DNA of 64,000 bases, from NCBI RefSeq assembly GCF_026153515.1, contig NZ_CP110644.1:3625501-3689500 (forward strand), given 5' to 3'. Positions 58,158-64,000 of this stretch are shown here, one piece after another. This stretch comes from Pseudomonas sp. KU26590. Lineage in GTDB: Bacteria; Pseudomonadota; Gammaproteobacteria; Pseudomonadales; Pseudomonadaceae. How positions within the stretch are numbered: position 1 is the stretch's first letter; the number at the start of each line of letters is the position of its first letter. The notes beneath the pieces were generated by a model. The model saw nothing but the letters and a program-made list of their open reading frames with translations. It searched no databases and was not told where the DNA came from. A program made the translations under genes and the position numbers.

Positions 58158-58186
58158 ATAAAAAACGGCCTGAGGGTGTCAGGCCG
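58158..58186 (-). terminator. Rho-independent terminator of tpx
   Basis: On the minus strand CGGCCTGA-CACCC-TCAGGCCG (58166-58186) is followed by a run of T residues (58158-58165). It begins about 55 bp after the tpx stop and lies before muxA. Confidence 0.93.
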
Positions 58187-58240
58187 CCTGATTGTTGCAG
58201 GGTATTGCCGTCCGATGATGGCAATACGCCTTTTGCGAGC

Positions 58241-58741
58241 TTACTTCAATACAGCCAAGGCCGCGTCGTAGTTCGGTTCTTGCCCGATCTCCGGTACCAG
58301 CTCGCTGTGCAGGACCGTGTCGTTTTCGTCCAGCACGACCACCGCACGGGTGGTCAGGCCTACCATCGGCCCGTCGGCGATGGCAACGCCGTAGTCCTGC
58401 ATGAATTGCGCGCCGCGCATGGTCGACAGGTTCTTCACGTTTTCCAGGCCTTCGGCACCGCAGAAGCGCGCCTGGGCGAACGGCAGGTCGGCGGAGATGC
58501 ACAACACAACGGTGTTGTTCAGCTCGTTGGCCTTGGCGTTGAAGGTGCGGATGGAGGTTGCGCAGGTCGGTGTGTCGACGCTCGGGAAGATGTTCAGCAC
58601 CTTGCGCTTGCCGGCGAAGGTTTCCAGGGTGGCGTCGGACAGATCGCCCGCCACCAGCGTGAAGGCTGGCGCCTTGCTGCCGACGGTTGGCAGTTCGCCG
58701 CTGATCTGTACCGGGGAGCCTCTACGAGTCACTTGTGGCAT
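58241..58741 (-). CDS. tpx: Thiol peroxidase, atypical 2-Cys peroxiredoxin
   Basis: The 166-residue protein matches Tpx. The peroxidatic Cys60 lies in [12 protein letters not shown] and the resolving Cys94 in QARFCGAEG, the usual 34-residue spacing. Conserved segments are [11 protein letters not shown], the arginine in [13 protein letters not shown], and the C-terminal [12 protein letters not shown]. It reduces hydrogen and alkyl peroxides with electrons from thioredoxin, in the cytosol or periplasm side depending on species. It is monocistronic with its own terminator. The gene is short, intact and of normal length (165-168 residues in the family). Confidence 0.95.
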   Translation of the reverse strand: MPQVTRRGSPVQISGELPTVGSKAPAFTLVAGDLSDATLETFAGKRKVLNIFPSVDTPTCATSIRTFNAKANELNNTVVLCISADLPFAQARFCGAEGLENVKNLSTMRGAQFMQDYGVAIADGPMVGLTTRAVVVLDENDTVLHSELVPEIGQEPNYDAALAVLK

Positions 58742-58828
58742 GAGCTGAGTCCTTGTTTGAGTGGCATGCGAAGGCGGAAGTTAACCATGAAAAACCGTGG
58801 CAACCTACCGCCAGAAATGATTTTGTTG

Positions 58829-59758
58829 TCAGGAATCGCAGTGCATTACCGGTTTGTCCATCAGCCCCGGACGCGAGCAGACCTCCACCACCCAGTCGAC
58901 GAATACCCTCACCCGCCGGGACGTCTGGCGGTGTGCCGGGTACAGGGCGGTCAGGGGCAGCAGCGGTTGCTCGACGTCGCCCAGCACTTCGATCAGATCG
59001 CCACGACGCAGCAATTCGGCGACGTGGTAATACGGCGTCTGCACCAGCCCGTAACCTGCGCTGCATGCCGCCAGATAACCATCGGCGCTGTTGGTCGCCA
59101 AGGCCTTCGGCAGGTCCGGCGCCTGGGTCAGGCCGTCGATGACGAACTCGATCCCGTAGCGCTTATTCGTGGTCGACGAGAAGTATTCGATGATCTGGTG
59201 GTGCTGCAAATCGGTCAGGCTGTGCGGCGTGCCCCGGCGTTGCAGATAGCCCGGGCTGGCGCACACCACCTGGCGCATTTGCGCGAGGGGTCGGGCCACC
59301 AGCGAATGATCCAGGGGCTGCCCGCCACGGATCACACAGTCGTAGCCCTCGCGGATCAAGTCCACCGGGCGATCGTTCATGCCCACCTCCATTTCCAGCC
59401 GGGGGTAATGTTCGGTGAACTCTGGCAACAGCGGCATGATGATCAGTCGGCCGATGCCCGACGGCATGTCGATGCGCAGCACCCCTTCCGGCTCCTTGGC
59501 CACCGAAGAGAACACCGATTCGGCTGCTTCCAGCTCGTTCAGTACATGGACGCAGCGTTGGTAATAGGCCTGACCGTCCGCCGTGGGCGTCACCTGCCGC
59601 GTGGTGCGCATCAACAATTGCACGCCCAGTTGCGCTTCCAGTTGCTTGATCAGAATGGTCACCGAGGCGCGCGGCAGGTGCAGGCTGTCGGCGGCCCTGG
59701 CGAAACCGCCCAGCTCGACGATGCGCGTGAAGGCCCGCATCGCATTGAATTTATCCAT
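58829..59758 (-). CDS. LysR-family regulator divergent from an aldo/keto reductase
   Basis: The 309-residue protein has the LysR winged helix (MDKFNAMRAFTRIVELGGFARAADSLHLPRASVTILIKQLEAQLG, then LLMRTTRQVTPTADGQAYY). A substrate-binding domain follows with GVLRIDMPSGIGRLIIMPLLPEF and EGYDCVIRGG. It belongs to the DsdC/PA-like group commonly found divergent from oxidoreductases, with start ATG 59758. It faces an aldo/keto reductase across 126 bp, the usual LysR target arrangement. The effector is unknown, perhaps an electrophile or aldehyde. Confidence 0.92.
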   Translation of the reverse strand: MDKFNAMRAFTRIVELGGFARAADSLHLPRASVTILIKQLEAQLGVQLLMRTTRQVTPTADGQAYYQRCVHVLNELEAAESVFSSVAKEPEGVLRIDMPSGIGRLIIMPLLPEFTEHYPRLEMEVGMNDRPVDLIREGYDCVIRGGQPLDHSLVARPLAQMRQVVCASPGYLQRRGTPHSLTDLQHHQIIEYFSSTTNKRYGIEFVIDGLTQAPDLPKALATNSADGYLAACSAGYGLVQTPYYHVAELLRRGDLIEVLGDVEQPLLPLTALYPAHRQTSRRVRVFVDWVVEVCSRPGLMDKPVMHCDS

Positions 59759-59884
59759 GGCTCGTCACGGGTCCGCTGAAGGATTGTTTAGAAATCACCA
59801 ATAGTGAAAGCACTTTTAGCCGGTTTATCCCGACGCTGTCGAGGCGCAAGAATGGTGGTTCTCTTGATCACCAAGGCATCCATC
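59759..59884. promoter_or_regulatory. Shared promoter region, LysR gene and aldo/keto reductase
   Basis: The 126-bp divergent gap carries an AT-richer core, ATCACCAATAGTGAAAGC, near 59795-59812, with an imperfect dyad (TCACcaataGTGA). This fits a LysR-type T-N11-A binding site. No experimentally defined site can be claimed. Confidence 0.45.
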
Positions 59885-60880
59885 ATGCAAACGCGTCAAC
59901 TTGGCAAAAACGGACCGCAGGTCTCGGCCCTGGGCCTGGGCTGCATGGGCATGACCGACTTCTATACGACAGGCGGCAATCCCGACGAAGCCATCGCCAC
60001 CCTTCACCGAGCGCTGGAACTGGGCGTTACCCTGCTCGACACCGCCGACATGTACGGCCCGCACACCAACGAAGAACTGTTGGGCAAGGCGCTGGTCGGC
60101 AAGCGGGACCAGGCATTTATCGCCAGCAAGTTCGGCATCGTGCGCACGCCGGGCGATGCAGGCGCGCGCGGGGTCAATGGCAGTCCCGAGTACATCCGCA
60201 CGGCGATCGATGGCACGCTGCGACGCCTGAAAATCGACACCCTGGATCTGTATTACCAGCACCGCATCGATCCTGGCGTGGCGATCGAAGAGTCCGTTGG
60301 CGCCATGGCCGAGCTGGTCAAGGCCGGTAAGGTGCGTTTTCTCGGCTTGAGCGAAGCGTCGGCCAGCACCCTCGAGCGCGCGCACAAGGTTCACCCCATT
60401 GCCGCGTTGCAGACCGAGTACTCACTGTGGAGCCGCGATCCGGAAGAAAACGGCGTGCTCGAGACCTGCCGCCGTCTGGGCATCGCGTTCGTTCCGTACA
60501 GCCCGTTGGGACGAGGTTTTCTGACCGGCGCCCTGAAAAACCCGGAGGACTTCGCCGCCGATGACTATCGCCGCAGCAGCCCGAGATTTCAGGGCGAGAA
60601 CTTCGCCACAAACCTGCTGCTGGTGCAGAAGGTAGAGCAACTGGCGGCAGAAAAAGGCATCACCGCCGGCCAGCTGGCCCTGGCCTGGGTGCTCGCCCAA
60701 GGCAATGACGTCATCCCGATTCCCGGCACCAAACAACGTAAATACCTGGAAGAGAACGTCGCCGCCCTGGACGTGACCCTCGACGCGACGGAGTTGCAGG
60801 CGTTGAAAGACCTGTTCCCGGTTAACGCCGTCGCGGGTGGCCGTTACCCCGATGCGGCGATGAAGCTGGTCAACGGGTGA
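59885..60880 (+). CDS. Aldo/keto reductase
   Basis: The 331-residue protein is an AKR of the YajO/IolS/pyridoxal-reductase-like group. It has [27 protein letters not shown] at the start. The catalytic Asp and Tyr ([21 protein letters not shown]), Lys (FIASKFGI) and His (LYYQHRIDP) are all present. The NADPH-binding C-terminal segment [15 protein letters not shown] is also there. It reduces aldehydes or ketones with NADPH. The ATG at 59885 follows AAGG and starts at the first family strand. It is divergent from a LysR gene, which probably controls it. A perfect 14-bp hairpin follows. Confidence 0.92.
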   Translation: MQTRQLGKNGPQVSALGLGCMGMTDFYTTGGNPDEAIATLHRALELGVTLLDTADMYGPHTNEELLGKALVGKRDQAFIASKFGIVRTPGDAGARGVNGSPEYIRTAIDGTLRRLKIDTLDLYYQHRIDPGVAIEESVGAMAELVKAGKVRFLGLSEASASTLERAHKVHPIAALQTEYSLWSRDPEENGVLETCRRLGIAFVPYSPLGRGFLTGALKNPEDFAADDYRRSSPRFQGENFATNLLLVQKVEQLAAEKGITAGQLALAWVLAQGNDVIPIPGTKQRKYLEENVAALDVTLDATELQALKDLFPVNAVAGGRYPDAAMKLVNG

Positions 60881-60932
60881 AGCGGGTGAGTCGGTAGCCG
60901 CGTCAATCACCGCTGCCTGACCCGCAATACCC

Positions 60933-60968
60933 GGCTTGCTGGCGGCTACGCTCCGCCGCCAGCAAGCC
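60933..60968. repeat. Perfect hairpin (REP-like) between convergent genes
   Basis: GGCTTGCTGGCGGC (60933-60946) pairs exactly with its complement at 60955-60968 around an 8-base loop. It shares the GGCTTGCTGGCG core of one REP class and can stop transcripts from either side. Confidence 0.85.
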
Positions 60969-60995
60969 AGTGCCCTTCCCTTTGGCCTCGTCGGG

Positions 60996-63900
60996 TCAAA
61001 AATCCCGCTTGTAGAAGATGTCCAGCGAACTCGCCACGCCGCCCGCGACCTCCAGGTACACCTTCTTGCTGAGCAGATAGCGCAAGGTCAGCGTATTGGC
61101 CGGTTCAAACACCCCCACGCCGTAACGCAGGCTGAGCTTGTCGGTGATCTTGCCGCTGGCGACCACGGCGGTCTTGTCGCCGCTGCCCGAGGTGTCCAGA
61201 TCGAAATCCTGAATCCCCAGCCCGGACGCCAGCTTGCCCGCCGTCGACGAACCGCCGGCCAGGCCCAATGCCAGCGCCGCTTGGGCGACCATGTTGCTGT
61301 CTTCACCGTTGGTGCTCAGCGGACGGCCCAGCACCAGGTAGGACAGCGCCTGTTCCTGGCTCATGGCCGGCTCGGAGAATACTGTGGTGGTCGGTTGTTC
61401 GGCACTGCCGGTCAGGCGAATGCCGGCAATCACGTCGTCGGTCTGGCGGATGGCTTCGATGTCCAGATACGGCTGGTCAACCGGCCCTGCGAACAACAGG
61501 CGCGCCTTGCGGATGGTCAGGCGCTGGCCGTAAGCGCGGTAGCGGCCATCGTTGAGATTCAACTCGCCGCGGGTGTCCATGTTGTCGCCGATGTGCACGT
61601 GGCCGACGAGATTGGCGGTCAAGCCGAAACCGGTGAAGCTCAGGGTCTCCTGGCCCACTTCGACGTTCACGTCCATGGCGATTGCCAGCGGGGTTTTGCC
61701 CTGTTTAGTCTGCTGGCCGACGATTACCGTGTCATCGGAGACTTTCACGGTCGAGGGCGGCAGCTGACGCACAGTAATTTCGCCTTTTGGGATCAAGACT
61801 TTGCCCGACACCGCGAGCCGGTCGCCCTGCAAAGTGATCTTCAGGTCCGGTGCCGCCTCCAGCTTGGCGTACGGCTCAACGGTGATCGGCAGGTGCGTGC
61901 CCTTCAGGGCCATGTCGACGTCCAGTGCATCGGCCCAGGCCACATGCCCGCCAATGCTGCCCTGACCCGTCGGGCCGCTGCGCCAGTTGCCGGTCAGATC
62001 AACGCGCTCGCCGGCAATCAGCGCCTGCACGTTGAGTTTTTCAAGGCTCACCGGCAATTCGGGACCGGAGACTTCGCCGTCATTGAGCGTCACGTTGCCG
62101 TTGACCTGGGGCGCCAGCAGGCTGCCCGAGATCCGCCCGCTGCCGTTGAGTTTGCCGTTGAGCTTTTCCACCATGGGCACGAAGGGCCGTGCGGCCGACA
62201 CGTCCAGGCCGCTGAGGGTGAAGTCACCGGTCACGGGTTTGTTCCTGGCGATCGGGTCGATGCTCAATCGGGCCAGCAACTCACCGAGCTTGCCGCCACG
62301 AAAATCCACGCTGGTGTCGACCTTCTTCGGGGTCAGGCTGCTGGTCAGCTTCAGCGTGTCGTAGGGGAAGTCGAGCCACTGATTCTTGTCCTTGACCCGC
62401 AGCGTCCCGCCACTGGCGTCGATGACCACCTGACCATTGGGGCCGGCGGCGGGAACGTCCAGCTGGATATCGGCATTCAACGCGCCCTTCCAGGCGAAAT
62501 CCTTGGGCAGCCACTGCGCCAGGCTTTCCAGCGGGAAGCGCTTGAGGTGGTAGCGCAGGCGCGGTTCAGGCATCAGACGCTGATCTTCGCCACACAGACT
62601 CGCAGGCCCCGACACCCAGCAATGGGCACCGAAATTGACCTTGCCGTCGGCCAGGCGCTCCAGTTTGGCCGGCTGTTGCAGCTTCCAGTCCTGCCCGCCG
62701 CTCTGGATGTCGCCGCTGGCCAAACGCCCGCGCCAGTTGCCTTTTTCCAGATTGCCATCCAGTGCGAGGGCCAGTTTGAGCAGCGGCCCTTTAAGATCGA
62801 GTTTGACTTGCTGACGCTTGATGTCGCCCTGGCCGTTCACATTCAAGGCGCCCAGTGCGGTGTCGCCGGCTTGAATGCCGGTGGTCTTCAGATCAACCGT
62901 CGCGCGCTGGGCGTTGTCGAGCTTGGCCGCCAGCGTAAGGGTTTGCAGCGTGTTGGTCTGAAAAGCCAGTTGAGTGCCCTGCAACGCCAGTTGTCCCTGA
63001 GGCGCCTGCACCGTGCCGGCGACGTCGAGGCGCCCTTTCATCTGCCCTTGAAGCCCGGGCCACAGTTGACCCAGTCGCGCGAGGTTGATGTCCAGTTGGC
63101 CGGCGATTTTCTGCTGAAGGCTGCCCGTGCCCTGAATCCGGTTGTCGCCCAGCCGCATGTCCAGGGCGTTGAGATTCCATTTGTTGTCGGCGCCATCTGC
63201 CTTGGCCTGAAGTACCGCAGGCTGGCCGCGCAGGCGCCCCTTCAGATCCAGATCGGCGTTCAGCGTCAGTTGCTCGTTGCGCATCGAGCCTTTGCTGCGC
63301 AACGGACCGGCCAGGGAGCCCGGCAATTCCGCGACCCAGTAAGCGGGATCGATGGCGCTGAGGTCCAGCGCTGTATCCCAGGCAATGCCGTCGGCAAATT
63401 GCAGGTTCAGGTGACCGCTGGCCTTGCCCTGCCCGGCTGCCAGTTCAAGCTGGGGCAGGAAGATCTGCTGCAGATCCCCGCTGAACGGGCTCTGCAACGT
63501 GAACGGGCCGGCCGGGCCCTTGAAATCGCCAGCGAAATGGCCAAGGTATTTGCCGTCGGTGTAGGACACCTCCCCGGTGAACGTATGCACGCTGACCTGG
63601 GGCTCGTCGATCAGCGGGCACAGGCGATGCCAGGGGAAATCCAGCCAGTCGATCTTCGCGTCGGCGCGCAGGCCCTGTTGCCAGTCCAGTTTACCGCTCG
63701 CCTTTAGGCGCTGGTTGTCACTGGCGGTCAGGTCAAGCGCCGCGATGTCAGCGCCCTTGGCGTCGACCCGGCCTTGCAACGCCAGCGCCACCGGGCCTTT
63801 TTCAGCGGGAAGGCTGGCGCTGCCGGTGATGGCGTAACCCTGGGCAAGGTCGCCCTTCGCGTTGAGAGCCAGGTGATTGAGCTGCAACGTGTCTGGCAAA

Positions 63901-64000
63901 TCGGCACTGGGTTTGAACGCGTCGCTGGTGATGGCGATGTTTGCCGGCAGGTTTTCCACCAACGGCTGCAGCTCGCCCACCAGATGAGCGTCAATGTAGC
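60996..64000 (-). CDS. tamB: TamB-like envelope translocation/lipid-transport protein, C-terminal part
   Basis: The minus-strand frame is open from the right window edge to the stop at 60996, about 1000 residues; the N-terminus lies outside. It consists of many repeating beta strands with alternating hydrophobic residues, the bridge-like groove of the AsmA/TamB superfamily. It ends with the conserved DUF490 region, including DTRGELNLNDGRYRAYGQRLTIRKARLLFAGP and the terminal KKVYLEVAGGVASSLDIFYKRDF. TamB spans the periplasm, works with TamA and moves phospholipids and assembly substrates to the outer membrane. tamA would be expected beyond the right edge. The internal GTG near 63980 is not the true start. 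Confidence 0.93.
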   Translation of the reverse strand, partial: YIDAHLVGELQPLVENLPANIAITSDAFKPSADLPDTLQLNHLALNAKGDLAQGYAITGSASLPAEKGPVALALQGRVDAKGADIAALDLTASDNQRLKASGKLDWQQGLRADAKIDWLDFPWHRLCPLIDEPQVSVHTFTGEVSYTDGKYLGHFAGDFKGPAGPFTLQSPFSGDLQQIFLPQLELAAGQGKASGHLNLQFADGIAWDTALDLSAIDPAYWVAELPGSLAGPLRSKGSMRNEQLTLNADLDLKGRLRGQPAVLQAKADGADNKWNLNALDMRLGDNRIQGTGSLQQKIAGQLDINLARLGQLWPGLQGQMKGRLDVAGTVQAPQGQLALQGTQLAFQTNTLQTLTLAAKLDNAQRATVDLKTTGIQAGDTALGALNVNGQGDIKRQQVKLDLKGPLLKLALALDGNLEKGNWRGRLASGDIQSGGQDWKLQQPAKLERLADGKVNFGAHCWVSGPASLCGEDQRLMPEPRLRYHLKRFPLESLAQWLPKDFAWKGALNADIQLDVPAAGPNGQVVIDASGGTLRVKDKNQWLDFPYDTLKLTSSLTPKKVDTSVDFRGGKLGELLARLSIDPIARNKPVTGDFTLSGLDVSAARPFVPMVEKLNGKLNGSGRISGSLLAPQVNGNVTLNDGEVSGPELPVSLEKLNVQALIAGERVDLTGNWRSGPTGQGSIGGHVAWADALDVDMALKGTHLPITVEPYAKLEAAPDLKITLQGDRLAVSGKVLIPKGEITVRQLPPSTVKVSDDTVIVGQQTKQGKTPLAIAMDVNVEVGQETLSFTGFGLTANLVGHVHIGDNMDTRGELNLNDGRYRAYGQRLTIRKARLLFAGPVDQPYLDIEAIRQTDDVIAGIRLTGSAEQPTTTVFSEPAMSQEQALSYLVLGRPLSTNGEDSNMVAQAALALGLAGGSSTAGKLASGLGIQDFDLDTSGSGDKTAVVASGKITDKLSLRYGVGVFEPANTLTLRYLLSKKVYLEVAGGVASSLDIFYKRDF

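Noticed and set aside
60936..63707. 923-codon open frame opposite tamB
   Set aside because: Composition is a Gln/Arg/His/Val mixture typical of antisense frames; tamB itself has clear family motifs.

Overview
The window is about 64 kb of a Pseudomonas chromosome. This is supported by high GC, a MuxABC-OpmB-type efflux operon, an MvaT-family xenogeneic silencer, the GlgE/TreS/GlgB glucan operon, typical pseudomonad REP elements between genes, and TamB. The species cannot be fixed from the sequence alone. No rRNA, tRNA or CRISPR array was seen.

Layout. 0-5 kb: the start of an MFS transporter (cut by the left edge), a LysR regulator, a frameshifted cupin gene, a small P-loop kinase, a HAD phosphatase, a nucleotidyltransferase-like protein, and decayed tails of an alcohol dehydrogenase and a RidA protein. 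5-11 kb: a membrane PQQ glucose-type dehydrogenase and a secreted GH3 beta-glucosidase with a PA14 insert, divergent across a 760-bp AT-rich gap. 11-16 kb: a MATE exporter with a TetR regulator, then a CHASE4-like/PAS/GGDEF/EAL protein. 16-19 kb: a KfrA-like coiled-coil DNA-binding protein, divergent from a complete tyrosine recombinase across a perfect 16-bp palindrome, followed by an MvaT-type silencer. 19-24 kb: a broken alpha/beta hydrolase, two orphan small proteins, a lone receiver protein, a KaiC-like double ATPase, and a manganese catalase with a 68-residue partner.

24-28.7 kb is a type VI secretion (T6SS) cargo island on the minus strand: an internally deleted vgrG, a class-3 lipase effector, a lipoprotein that is probably its immunity protein, a truncated second copy of that lipoprotein, and a PAAR tip protein. 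29-35 kb holds a PatB-type C-S lyase, a DUF1624 membrane protein, gamma-glutamyltransferase and an SH3/coiled-coil membrane protein, separated by dense REP clusters. 35-43 kb is the glgE - treS/maltokinase - glgB operon, which turns trehalose or maltose into branched alpha-glucan via maltose-1-phosphate. 43-49 kb: a short proline-rich protein, MgtC, a MocR-type regulator, an SDR and an MHYT/GGDEF/EAL protein. 49-58 kb: the four-gene RND efflux operon (adaptor, two pumps, outer-membrane channel). 58-64 kb: thiol peroxidase, a LysR divergent from an aldo/keto reductase, and the C-terminal part of tamB running off the right edge.

Most of the window is ordinary housekeeping and accessory Pseudomonas sequence. 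The least explained parts are the KfrA-like/recombinase/MvaT block with its palindromic site, the T6SS lipase island with a collapsed VgrG, and the KaiC/receiver/small-protein block.
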